Source of the DNA: Turritopsis dohrnii
Taxonomy: Eukaryota; Cnidaria; Hydrozoa; Anthoathecata; Oceaniidae
DNA length: 64,000 bases
NCBI GenBank assembly: GCA_027922465.2
Contig: BQMF02000584.1
Location: 124,001-188,000 of the forward strand
Direction: 5' to 3'
Shown here piece by piece: positions 48,690-62,200 of this stretch. Both the position numbers and the translations under genes were made by a program. Below the pieces are notes generated by a model. It was not told the origin of the DNA. It searched no databases and saw nothing but the letters and a program-made list of their open reading frames with translations. The first letter of the stretch is position 1. Each line of letters starts with the position of its first letter.

Positions 48690-48862
48690 CTCTAACTTGC
48701 CCGAAGGCCAGTGTGCAGCCAGTCGATGGCTCCTAATGGGCTGACACGCTGCTTTTAAAGCGCATCGGAGTGGTGTATTGAGATACGACATGACTGGACT
48801 CGAACACGGGTCGCAGCGGTCGCACTCAAAGGTACCAACCACTACACCATCGCTGCAATGAG
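48690..48862 (-). repeat. tRNA-derived SINE
   Basis: On the minus strand an A box TGGTGTAGTGG (48848-48838) and a B box GTTCGAGTCC (48805-48796) are correctly spaced for a tRNA promoter. The acceptor arms do not pair and unrelated sequence continues past the B box, so this is a SINE head and not a tRNA gene. Confidence 0.7.
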
Positions 48863-49241
48863 TTGAAGTTATTTTGAAGTTATTTTGCAGAAGTTAACAC
48901 CTTTCTTCTGATATCTCTCAAATGTACAAACTCGAAAAAATCAAACTGTAAAAACAAGGAATTTCTAGAAAAACTGAACAATACTATAAAGACCGACCTC
49001 CACTCAACAAATTTTATACGCACGGACGAACGAAGCTAGCGTATAAACATGGTTTCCAAACTGTATTGGACAAAACTAAGAATTTTTTCTTTGAAAATGA
49101 ATGCTTGAAGCATCTGAAACGTTGCATCAAAATGTTGGGTTTTTTTAATCTTTTTCTTGAATATTCTGTCAAAGGTAATAATGCTATGTACCATATTTTG
49201 AAATTTTAGTCGCATTTGACTGGTTGAAACTGTTCTGATTA

Positions 49242-49406
49242 CAGTGGCGGATCTAGAGGTATGCCGAAATTTGTGTAGGAGAGTGTTAGCAATCTAACCA
49301 TAAAAGAAAAGCGTTCTAAAGATCCCATGGGTAATATAAATTGAATTCACAAATTATGTTAATGCTCTCCAACACAAATTTCGACATACCTCTAGATCCG
49401 CCACTG
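49242..49406. mobile_element. 165-bp MITE with CAGTGGCGGATCTAG ends
   Basis: Inverted ends CAGTGGCGGATCTAGAGG pair over more than 30 bases, flanked by a 5-base duplication GATTA (49237-49241, 49407-49411). This is consistent with the hAT5 group by terminus and duplication length. Non-coding. Confidence 0.9.
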
Positions 49407-50229
49407 GATTACATCAATATTTTTCTGTCGATGTTGCTTAGTAGTAGACTTCTGGTCTACTTACTTGCAAACAAAATGTATTCCCAGCGATTGTTTATAC
49501 GCCCGCGTGTTAAATTGTCATCTGTCCGCACGTAAAAAAATATGTTGAGTGGAAGTTGACCTTTAGCGATAATAGTACATGCAGCAAAATGGCAACCGAT
49601 CCAATAGGTGGTATTTTCACTAATTTTATTATTAGCTTTTTTCAAGTACGTCATTATATTGGGACTTTTTCGGTCACATGACTTCACTTCACTGCACATG
49701 ACCATATCAGGTCTTCTTTTTCACAAATATGGAAAGGGAAACTTTAGATTAGTTAGCTTAACGACGTAAAAGATAATAGATGGTGCATTTTAATTCAAAA
49801 AATATGCCCACAATTTGAGATGATTCCCCAAAAACTAAGCTGGCGAAAGTTGAGTTTTCTTGCATGTTATTACAGAACTTCATCCACAGGGTCGCTATCA
49901 TTCGTACATCGAAAACGCAAGAGAGCTATTTTTCTCATCTTAAACTAATTTATGAAGTTTCAAATCGGAGCAAATATAGTAATAAAAACTCTAGGAAGAA
50001 CTAGAACTTTTTACAATTCTCTACAATTCCACAACAAGCAGGTAAATAAGATATCTGGAGTTTAGGTTGCCTGTCTCGATATTTGTCACAGAAAAGCCAC
50101 GAATATATTTTAAAAAATTCAAGAAGATTTTATACTAAATTTATGAAAAATTGGTTTGATAATTGCATGTACCATTGTAAATGCAATACCTTGTCCTTCC
50201 AGTCTCTTAAATTTGATGCATGTTGACTT
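49407..50229. other. 3' flank of the receptor kinase gene
   Basis: Presumed 3' UTR and spacer for the minus-strand kinase gene. No other gene, RNA or repeat was recognised. Confidence 0.4.
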
Positions 50230-53200
50230 TCACAATTCAATTTCTTCATCATCTTGCTCGTCACTGCCGTGTAAAGATGGTTTCCAATAATACTCAGCAT
50301 TTTCATTGATATCAAGAGTGATGTATTCTGCTTTCTGCGCCAAGAGGTTTCCAAATGTCTCTCGTAGTTTTTCGAATGTAGGCCTCTCTTTTGGATTAGC
50401 ATGCCAACAAGATGTCATGATATCATATCTAAAATAAAATATATTCTCACTGGTTCTAAACTGTAAAAGACATAAAGAATTGTCATTAGCTGGTTCTCTA
50501 TGTCTTTGAGACTGAGTGGCCAAATAAAAATTTCTTTGCTCAAAGATTTAATCAGATTACGGAGAATATTTTAGTGCCGATAGTTTCAAGTTTGGAGAGT
50601 CTGGCTTTTATTTTATTTTTCACTGTATGTTGAATTATAAGTGCCCGTTTATTGCGGTTTGAAAGATTATTTGCAATCGAGGAAATATGACAAACATTGA
50701 CAAATATTTGACATTCTCTTTATAGGCTTCTACCTAATGCTGCTAAAACATCTAGTGAACAGGCAAAACAGATTTTGAACAGTGTAACCGATCTTATCAA
50801 GATTTCACAATTAAAAAGACCGTCTGAAAAACGTTGGGTGGCTTTCACTTTCACTAGTGACTAATAAAGTTCTTTTTTTCCCATACGCCCATAATAACTA
50901 ATCTTGAAACGTACAAAATTTTGTCAACATTTTCAGGTCTTTCCAATCTATATCCGTTCTTTAACTTCTCACACAATTTGCCAATTGCTATACCAGGATA
51001 TGGTTTGCCACCTAAAAGTAAAGATGTAGTCTCATTATGGCTATTAAACTATTAAATGATTCTTAAGTAAATAACTTCTTATAAAATGGTAAGCTCAGTC
51101 AAGTTTTCTACCAGGGTATCTTTACGTCAGGGTCAATCATTTGTTTATCAATAGATATATATCTATCATTTATCTGTCAATCATTTGTTTAAGAACAGAT
51201 ATACCAGACTCAGTCTTTATTGTTCCAATAAGGAGTTCCCTTTACACCGTTCGCCGTTTCTATCTTATTACTAGTATCCCGGGTAAAACCTTTTTACCGA
51301 ACTTAACTTCGAAAACATTAGGTCAAATCCACCATTCCGGTGTACATACCCCGTGACGAAAAAATAAATCATGGAATCGCAACTCAAAAGTGTACCCATG
51401 TTGTAGAGCTCGGAAAACTGATCAGAAAAATGTATGGGATCGTTTCGCTACGACCAACCGTTGCAGAGATATGGTCGATCAAAGATTTTGATGACGTCAC
51501 AGCCGCAGTACCAAATAAAATTTAGGCCCAAATGTTGCGTCACCCCGTCACCCGTATCGCGGACCCCAAGAAACGTCAGTTATCCCCATTGGTTCTCGAG
51601 ATATTTCCCCAAAAACATCGCGTTCGATTGGGGATGCAATGAAATGATTCCCGTGATCATAAAAATAACTGACGTCAAATGATGCCACGTGATTTTGGAA
51701 TGATAGTGAAAAAAGTGTCTCTCGCGTCTACGTGGTTTTACGCGCACATAAGAGGACGATGACAGTAAAATAAAACTAAATGTATCACTCTCTAAAATAA
51801 AAGTGTGACACACAGCGCGGATTATTATAATAAGATAGTATCCCGGGTAAAACCTTTTTACCGAACTTAACTTCGAAAACATTAGGTCAAATCCACCACT
51901 CCCGTGTACGTACCCCATGACGAAAAAATAAATCATGGAATCGCAACTCAAAAGTGTACCCGTGTTGTAGAGCTCGAAAAACTGATCAAAAAAGTGTATG
52001 GGATCGTTTCGCTACGACCAACCATTGCAGAGATATCCTCGATCAAAGATTTTGATGACGTCATATCCGCAGTACCAAATAAAATTTAGGCCCAAATGTT
52101 GCGTTACCCCATCACCCGTGTTGCCGACCCTAAAAAACGTCAATTATCGCTATTGGTTCTCGAGATATTTCCCCAAAAACGTCGCGTTCGATTGGGGATG
52201 CAATGCAGTGATTCCCCGTGATCATAAAAAAAACTGACGTCAAATGATGCCACGTGCTTTTGGAATGATCGTGAAAAAAGTGTATCTCACATCTACGTGG
52301 TTTTACGCGCACACAAGAGGACGATGACCGTAAAAATTAAACAAATATATCACTCTCTAAAATAAAAGTGTGACACACAGCGCGGATTATTATAATAAGA
52401 CTAGTATCCCGGGTAAAAACTTTTTACCGAACTTAACTTCGAAAACATTAGGTCAAATCCACCATTCCCGTGTACGTACCCCGTGACGAAAAAATAAATC
52501 ATAGAATCGCAACTCAAAAACACCCCATGCGGCGTCGCTCGCCACCCATGTTCAGTATGCGTTGTGTCGCAGAATTTAACTCTTGCAAAAGTTTCTTTTC
52601 AGGCATTAATTTTTTAATTCATTTCTTACATTCAGAAAATTTAAAACTGAAACAAATAGCAACCATGGCTCAGAATATATATTCATACGCAGAAGAGAAG
52701 TAACTTTAATGTAAAAAAACGCAATATATAACACAGAACCGTTTACCCAGACATACAAAACCAAACATTGAATAATATTACAAAAATGATACCTTCCAAC
52801 TTTTTCTTTTGTTCAAAAGTTACTACTGGACTGCAACCATTAATGAATTTTTGAAATGATAGTTTTAGCTCTTCCCAAAACCATCAACATCATGATTAAA
52901 ACCATGAGTTTCATTTCTTTGTGCTTTTTTTATTATTGCCTAAAAGAATAATATTTCAATTGTAATACCGAAAATAATAATAATAAAAAAAAAGAAACAA
53001 AAAAAAAGGAAATTGAAGTACGCATTTATCCTAAAAACAATAACTAAGAACAAAAATTTACACAGAAGATAAAAAGTCACAAATAAAATCATACAGCCAA
53101 AGTTATATACCTAGGCATAGTACGTAAATGATTACCATAACACAAAATATGCATAAACACGATAAAATATAAACTTAAGAAAAATACAGCCAACAACGCT

Positions 53201-56200
53201 TATTTTTTGTAGGATAATTTCATTGCACAGTCATTTAAATTACATAATCCATTCTTCTCTTAAGTAACCCTCTCAACATTATAACCCATCATGTGCTTCA
53301 TTTCTATTTTAACAGATGAAAACATTCAAAAAACATACACAAAAAACCTAATCATGCTATGACGAAATCTAAAGAAAAACAAAACAAAGTAAAAGAAACT
53401 TTGAAAATATATTAACCTTAAAATTAATAATTAAAAACACAAACGTAATGACAGAATTAGTATAGCTGAAAAATTTTTAACATATGAAAACATTCGTGGA
53501 GCCATTTTTTATTTCCAGTTCAAAGCTCCTCTCTGCGCTGGAAAATTCAAAACACAACAGTAAACATCCCCCTTATCCTTTATTTATCCACTAATACTAA
53601 CTATGTTTTAACTAAATAGATACTATTTTAACTTTACCTTTCAATACCAATTCACATCATCATGATAGTAAACAATATTGATCATGTTCTGTAGCCATTA
53701 TCAAACACTTCTAAACTCTTTTACTTTCTATATTTCATACCTGTAAACAAATTAATAACACTCGATTAACTTTCCAGCATACTTTCCTATTGTAAACATA
53801 CACTTTCTATTTGTTTTCTACTGCAATTTCACTACCATTTTTATACAGTGAAAGACATAAAAATGCTTTCTTCGTAACTTCATAACTGTGGAGCCATTTT
53901 GAAATAAATAAAATAAGGAACAGTTCGTTACCAAAACAAATCAGTAACTGCTCGTGTAGGACCTGCATCTTTATGATCTGATCGTTTTAACTCTGTTTTT
54001 ATTCTCTTTTAACGCTGTATTTATTAAATCCGTTTGACTCATGTACTTACGTATATTACTTTATATCTTTTCCAAACAATTTTCCACCGAAAAAAAGTAA
54101 AACCATTTTCACCAATGTAAATAAACATCATCCTTTCTTCAACTTCATCTACACTACTTCTGTACTGCTGCACTCCCATAACTATTTGATAACTATAAAA
54201 AGAAATTCGTAAAATCAGCACGACTTTCTTCCACTCGTTCTTCGTTTGGTTTTCATCTGAAAAAACCTATATATAAAAAAAAACAAACATCTGTTCAAAA
54301 ACTCACCTACGCATGTGTGCTACCTGCTGCTAACTAATCACTTACACACATGCTGCTGCCTGTTCTTTTATTAATCGTTCGATCTTTCTGCAGCTAATTT
54401 TTAAAAACTTCACTGCACTTCTTCTGTATATCTAAACAAACATTGTAAACAAACAACTAACTCACTTACACGTGCTACCCGATAATAAAACGTTTTATAA
54501 TAATAACAATACCTTCGTGCATACAAACCTGTGTTTCTTCGTCAGTTCTTTCGTCGATTTGCTGCCTAAAACAATCAAATTTAAATTGAAATATTCGTAT
54601 ACAAAAAGAAACCCGTCTTCTTCGCGAAGTTTCTTGCTCACGAAATGATCGTTGACAAATTTCGAACGAAGAAATTGCATTGCTCGCACTCCTCCAAAGA
54701 CGTTTTTCGGCTGATTTCCAGTGCGCAAACCAAAAATAACAAAACGGAGGAGCATATACTAATCGCGGAAAATCAAAAAAAGTGTCTCTCGTCTCTGCGT
54801 GGTTTTACGACAAAAAGGGAAAAAATAAGAAGGATTTGACCGTGAAAAAAAAACAAATATGTCACTCTCTAAAATAAAAACCGGATGCACAATCGCGAAT
54901 TAGTATAATCTTATTATACTAATTCGCGATTGTGTGTCACACTTTTATTTTAGAGAGTGACATATTTGTTTTTTTTTCACGGTCAAATCCTTCTTATTTT
55001 TTCCCTTTTCGTCGTAAAGCCACGAAGAGGCGAGAACACTTTTTTTGATTTTCCGCGATTAGTATATGCTCCTCCGTTTTGTTATTTTTGGTTTGCGCAG
55101 TGGAAATCAGCCGAAAAACGTCTTTGGAGGAGTGCGAGCAATGCAATGTTAATCGTTCGAAATTTGTCAACGATCATTTCGTGAGCAAGAAACTTCGCGA
55201 AGAAGACGTGTTTCTTTTTGTATACGAATATTTTGATTTAAATTTGATTGTTTTAGGCAGCAAATCGACGAAAGAACTGATGAAGAAACACAGGTTTGTA
55301 TGCACGAAGGTATTGTTATTATTATAAAACGTTTTATTATCGTTTGTTTACAATGAAAAATCATATTTAGATATACAGAAGAAGCGCAGTGAAGTTTTTA
55401 AAAATTAGCTGCAGAAAGATCGAACGAACAAAAGGTATTATTATAAAACTTTTATTTTTGATTAATAGAAGAACAAGTTAGTATTTAAATGTATTTAAAT
55501 GTTTGTTTACGTTTTAGTTATCAATTTATTGTTAAACTTTTATTGTTATTATATTTTAGATTTTATTTTAGATTAATAAAAGAACAGGTATAACCACATG
55601 CTTAGGTGAGTTTTTAAACAGATGTTGTTTATTATATATAGGTTTTTTCAGAGGAAAACGAAACGAAGAACGAGATGAAGAAAGTCTATTTTTATTTTAC
55701 GAGCTGTTTACGTATTTCTTTTTATAGTTATCAAATAGTTATGGGAGTGCAGCAGTAGAATAGTGTAGATGAAGTTGAAGTTGTTTAAAAATGGCTACAG
55801 AAAGGATGCTGTTTATTTACATTGGTGAAGAAAATGGTTATACTTCTTTTTTCGGAGAGAAATTGTTTGGAAAAGATATAAAGTAATATGCGTAAGTACA
55901 TGAGTCAAACGGATTTAGTAAATACAGCGTTAAAAGAGAGTAAAAACAGAGTTAAAACGATCAAATCATTAAGATGCATGTCCCTCGAGCAGTTAATGAT
56001 TTGTTTTGGTAACGAAGTTGCTGTTCCTTATTTTATTTAATTCAAAATGGCTCCACAGTTATGAAGTTACGAAGATAGCATTTTTATGACTTTCACTGTA
56101 TAAAAATGGTATTGGAATTTCAGTAGAAAGCAAAGAGAAAGTGTATCTTTACAATAGGAAAGTATGCTGGAAAGTTAATCGAGTGTTATTAATTTGTTTA

Positions 56201-59200
56201 CAGGTATGAAATACAGAAAGTAAAAGAGTTTAGAAGTGTTTGATAATGGCTACAGAATATGATCAATATTGTTTACTATCATGATGATGTGAATTGGTAT
56301 TGAAAGGTAAAGTTAAAATAGTATCTATTTAGTTAAACACAGTTAGTATTAGTGGATACATAAAGGATAAGAGGGATGTTTACTGTTGTGTTTTGAATTT
56401 TCCAGCAGAGAGGAGCTTTGAACTGGAAATAAAAAATGGCTCCGCGAATGTTTTCATATGTTAAAAATTTTTCAGCTATACTAATTCTGTCATCACGTTT
56501 GTGTTTTTAATTATTATTTTTAATGTTAATACATTTTCAAAGTTTCTTTTACTTTGTTTTGTTTTTCTTTAGATTTCGTCATAGCATGATTAGGTGTTTT
56601 GTATATATTTTTTTAATGTTTTGATCTGTTAAAATAGAAATGAAACACATGATGGGTTATAATGTCGAGAGGGTTACTTAAGATTTACTTACTTAATGAC
56701 TGTGCAATGAAACTATCTTACAAAAAATAAGCGTTGTTGGCTGTATTTTTCTTAAGTTTATATTTCATCGCGTTTATGCATATTTTGTGTTATGGTAATC
56801 GTTTACGTACTATGCCTAGGTATATAACTTTGAATTTATGATTTTATTTGTGACTTTTTATCTTTTGTGTAAATTTTTCTTCTTAGTTATTGTTTTTAGG
56901 ATAAATACATACTTGAATTTCCTTTTTTTTTGGTTTCTTTTTTTTTTTTTTTTTTCGGTATTACAATTGAAACATTATTCTTTTAGGCAATAATAAAAAA
57001 AGCATAAAGAAATGAAACTCATGGTTTTAATCATGATGTTGATGGTTTTGGGAAGAACTAACTATATCATTTCAAAAATTCATTAATGGTTCACGTCCAG
57101 AAGTGACTTTTGAACAAAAGAAAAAGTTGGAAGGTATCATTTTTGTAATGTTATTCAATGTTTGGTTTTGTATGTCTTAGTAAACGGTTCTGTGTTATAT
57201 ATTGCATATTTTTACATTAAAGTTACTTCTCTTCTGCGTATGAATATATATTCTGAGCCATGTTGCTATTTGTTTCTGTTTTAAATTTTCTGAATGTAAG
57301 AAATGAATTAAAAAATTAATGCCTGAAAAGAAACTTTTGCAAGACTTAAATTCTGCGAAACAACGCATACTGAACATGGGTGGCGAGCGACGCCTCCTGG
57401 GATGTTTTTGAGTTGCGATTCTATGATTTATTTTTTCGTCACAGGGTACGTACACGGGAATGGTGGATTTGACCTAATGTTTTCGAAGTTAAGTTCGGTA
57501 AAAAGTTTTTTACCCGGGATACTAGTAAGATAATAATCCGCGCTGTGTGTCACACTTTTATTTTAGAGAGTGATATATTTGTTTAATTTTTACGGTCATC
57601 GTCCTCTTGTGTGCGCGTAAAACCACGTAGATGCGAGATACACTTTTTTCACGATCATTCCAAAAGCACGTGGCATCATTTGACGTCAGTTTTTTTTATG
57701 ATCACGGGGAATCACTGCATTGCATCCCCAATCGAACGCGACGTTTTTGGAGAAATATCTCGAGAACCAATAGCGATAATTGACGTTTTTTAGGGTCGGC
57801 AACACGGGTGATGGGGTAACGCAACATTTGGGCCTAAATTTTATTTTGTACTGCGGATATGACGTCATCAAAATCTTTGATCGAGGATATCTCTGCAATG
57901 GTTGGTCGTAGCGAAACGATCCCATACACTTTTTTGATCAGTTTTTCGAGCTCTACAACACGGGTACACTTTTGAGTTGCGATTCCATGATTTATTTTTT
58001 CGTCATGGGGTACGTACACGGGAGTGGTGGATTTGACCTAATGTTTTCGAAGTTAAGTTCGGTAAAAAGGTTTTACCCGGGATACTATCTTATTATAATA
58101 ATCCGCGCTGTGTGTCACACTTTTATTTTAGAGAGTGATACATTTAGTTTTATTTTACTGTCATCGTCCTCTTATGTGCGCGTAAAACCACGTAGACGCG
58201 AGAGACACTTTTTTCACTATCATTCCAAAATCACGTGGCATCATTTGACGTCAGTTATTTTTATGATCACGGGAATCATTTCATTGCATCCCCAATCGAA
58301 CGCGATGTTTTTGGGGAAATATCTCGAGAACCAATGGGGATAACTGACGTTTCTTGGGGTCCGCGATACGGGTGACGGGGTGACGCAACATTTGGGCCTA
58401 AATTTTATTTGGTACTGCGGCTGTGACGTCATCAAAATCTTTGATCGACCATATCTCTGCAACGGTTGGTCGTAGCGAAACGATCCCATACATTTTTCTG
58501 ATCAGTTTTCCGAGCTCTACAACATGGGTACACTTTTGAGTTGCGATTCCATGATTTATTTTTTCGTCACGGGGTATGTACACCGGAATGGTGGATTTGA
58601 CCTAATGTTTTCGAAGTTAAGTTCGGTAAAAAGGTTTTACCCGGGATACTAGTATGTATATATTTTAAGAAATCTAGAAATACAGGGAATACAGTGAAGG
58701 CAATATGGCCGATTACACTTCGTTAATTATTCATACATAACCTCTGCTAACATCAGCACACTGGCCACTATCTTTATTTGACATCTCTTATATTCTGGTA
58801 GTAGGGCGAGACAAGATGCCCTAACAGGCAAAAGGATTTCTGCAAATCTGCTGAAGCATGAAAAGTAAAAGATCACATATGACATACTTGAAATGTGAAA
58901 AAAGATTATATAATTTGCAAAATGAAACATCACATTTCTAATCATGTATTACCCAGGACATTGTCAAGAAGAATAATTAACACTACACGAGATTTATAAT
59001 GTATATATGCCAATAAACTGGATTACATCTGAATGACATTAAATATTCCTTATTTTGTTGGTACGAAACAATATCAAAGATACATTGATCCTTTCAGATA
59101 TCACAATGAATATGCACTAACTCATAAACTCTAAAAGTTCTAAATTTCTGAATTTGATATTTGGTGTCAATCTTCCTAAATCAAGGCACAAAAAGGCACA

Positions 59201-62200
59201 CAGATTTTGGTCATGTAAAATACATCCACACAGACCAAAGTCAACATATAACTGAAATCAGAAATTTCTGTTTTAGTTTGACTAACGATATGACATGCAC
59301 TCACAAACATTCTTGATCTAAGTTGATCTTCATGACATGTTAGTAAAAATTGTTTAGGAAATCCGAAAAAAGGTTCAACGATTTTTACAACATAACATTG
59401 CATTTCTGATTTCATATGCATTGTGAAAGTGTAATGGACACTATGTGAAACTTTATTGTAAGTATGACATAAAACACCCTTTATTTTGCGGGTACGAAAT
59501 ATAAAGCTTATATTGATCTTTTTCAGATATCACAGTGTACGTATGTAAATCATATTCTTTAAACATTTGATGTGTACCGTCAATCTTCTTAGTTACGAAC
59601 GGAATTCTCAATATTCCAAACACAAAAAGTTAACGAAGGTTTTGATCATTAAAAGTATATGTGCTTGTATGTATGCCCTAAAGCACACACATAATTATTA
59701 TATAACTGAAAGGACAGTTTTGTATTGATTTACATGATGTGCAGTGTTTTGAATTTACAGACAGCTGGAAGATGTTTTAATTTAATGTGATTAGGAAAGC
59801 CATTCACAATAAGGGACATTGACAGTGTATAACTTAACAACTGATCAAACAATAAAATATTAAAAACATCAAAATATTGAACTTCAAACATTAAAAGTAA
59901 GTGGTGCAGAGTAGACATTTTTGATGTTGGAGCTGAAGAGGAAACTGAGCTGAGCTTAAGTATCCAGATCTTAAAAAGCATAACAGCCCATATACGAAAC
60001 AAATAAGGTTGTTTTGTTTTTATGCTTAAAGAATCTCAAGACATGTTTCCACTAAAAATAAACAAATATATACCTTTTTGACTCTTCTGTTTACAAAACC
60101 TTGAGAATTTCTTTTTAGTTAGAAAAGAACGATCACAGTTCAAGATAATTATAAGTTTCTTCTATATATTTTCGTTTTTCAACTTAAAAATCCACTTTTG
60201 TAAATCTAAAAGGGTTTATTCCCGCTGACATGCATGGCACGGTGCTTTGGTTTCATGTAAACGCACGCATGAATTTTCAAAAAACCGCTAGGTTTGGACA
60301 GTAAGAAAAAGAAGAAAAAGAAAAACAAAGCCGGTTTTAATGCATTTCTTGCTTTCGCAGAAATCTAATAAATGAACTAGGTGAATTAACAATTAGTAAC
60401 TTGAATTTAGAAGTGGTGCTGAAAATACCTACCAAGGGTAAATATTTCGAACAAAACTATTCCGTACGCCCATCTAGATAAAATCATTAAAGCAAGGTGT
60501 AATTTTTTATTAAAATCCTTTCGGGTACTCTGAAATGAAATTGATTAAAAACATACACATCACTGCATGTGGTAAATTGTTCATGGTAAATAGATTCAAC
60601 AGCCATCCATCGAATGGGTAAACGGCGAACAGTTTTTGCAACATAGACGGTGTCATTACTAAGGAACCTGGAAAGCCCAAAATCTGCAATTTTCAATCTC
60701 TTATCAAAACCAACAAGAACATTTCGTGCTGCCAAATCACGATGTACAAAATTTTGTGTACCAAGATATTCCTGAAAAAGAACAAATATAGGCAAACAAT
60801 ATTTAGCCACTGACACACTTGGACACAATTCCTGTTAGTAAACAACTGACCATTCCGCTTGCAACTTGCCATGCAAAGCTGAGTAGATCTTCCGGAGCGA
60901 CATAGAGTTCAGTAGCATTTTCTATTAATTCGTATCCGAGTGGATCTTGTGTGTTGAACCCCTGGATAAGGAAGAGGAAAGTGTAAAAGTGATCGTAATT
61001 CCTAGGCATTTTTATGAGTTATCTGACCTTCGTTCTTCACCATTTGACGCAATTATAGAAAAGTTCTAGTGATCTACAGAAATGTCAATTTTATTCTGAA
61101 CATTCCCAATCTGTTTTCACTGCTATTTTCTTGATCTTAACTTATGTTTCTCTAACAAATGATGAGACAATTATGCTGCTAAAAGTTGAGAAAATCGTAA
61201 GAAATTCTCGGCCTCGTTTTCAGAAAAATTTAAAAAAATTGAGGCTCAGTCAAAAAAAGTGGCTTTCTTATAAAACAAAAACGTATATTAGCAACTGAAA
61301 AGGGAAGCATATGTAGCTTGTTTTATTCTTACAGCAGATTTTGCTTTCTATCGTAGATACATTCTCGTTCATCCTTTCTCATGAAAATCCTTTCACTTTC
61401 ACTTAACTCGAATTTAAAAAAAATCGGAATCCAGTTAGCAGCCTAGTAAAGATTTTAAAGCAACTTGAGTCCTGGCCAAAATACAACAATACAACGTTCT
61501 CCAACGTTGTGTTGTACACATGTGAAAAAACTGAGAATTTTGACATGAATTTACCCCAGTCCTTGACTTCCTCAAATATCCTAATAGATCACCATACGGC
61601 ATATAGTCCAGCACTAAGCAGAATGGCTGACTTGTTGTACAACAACCAACCAAGTTTATAATATTTTCATGGTGACCAATGTGCTTCATCAAATTAATTT
61701 CGAGTTGGAAACTGCGCTCTTCCTCTTCTGTGGGAGAATCTGAAGTTTTAAATATAGAAGCTAGTATTTCTGAAAAGTTTATAGTCTAAGTGTCCAAAAA
61801 ATTTTAAGAACTTTTCAATGTTATACCTTTTAAGTATTTGACCGCAAACTGGCTTTGACTCGATGGAGACAATGTCTTTAAATCACCGCTCTCCAAGACG
61901 GCAGAATAAACTTTTCCGAAAGAACCACTACCTACTTCTTTGATGATTTTGATAGATTTAGGTGTTATTTCCCATCTATCAAACAACGTATCCACATTCG
62001 TCTCGGCAACCGTTTCATAATTTGATCGCAAGGGCAATTCATCGGAACGTAGTTGCTTTTTTGGCTCGAAAAATTTTCTAATGTTTGATCCGAAGGGTAT
62101 AAGAATAAAGCCGTTAATACTTACATTCAAATAAAGAGTTATACACAAACTGGGATTATATAGCTATTGACCAATTGGCGATCCACCGTATTCAATTATT

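Larger units (their letters stand above)
51271..58652. repeat. 7.4-kb Helitron palindrome (head-to-head) in the kinase intron
   Basis: Left arm 51271-54909, centre CTT at 54910-54912, right arm 54913-58652. Outward from the centre each arm holds one ~2.5-kb Helitron and two ~565-bp Helitrons in head-to-tail order. The outer ~1.1 kb of the arms are nearly identical inversely (long frames such as 51580-51951 and 57972-58343 match residue for residue), while the inner parts differ by substitutions and indels. Both outer edges are CTAG 3' ends. The left flank ends in A and the right begins with T. Confidence 0.95.

Noticed and set aside
48790..48862. A functional tRNA gene on the minus strand
   Set aside because: Both promoter boxes are present, but no cloverleaf with paired acceptor ends could be formed, and SINE sequence continues past it.
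51271..58583. Mirror-image open frames of 60-123 codons in both palindrome arms
   Set aside because: They are shadows within non-autonomous Helitrons, overlap on both strands, and contain no recognisable domain.
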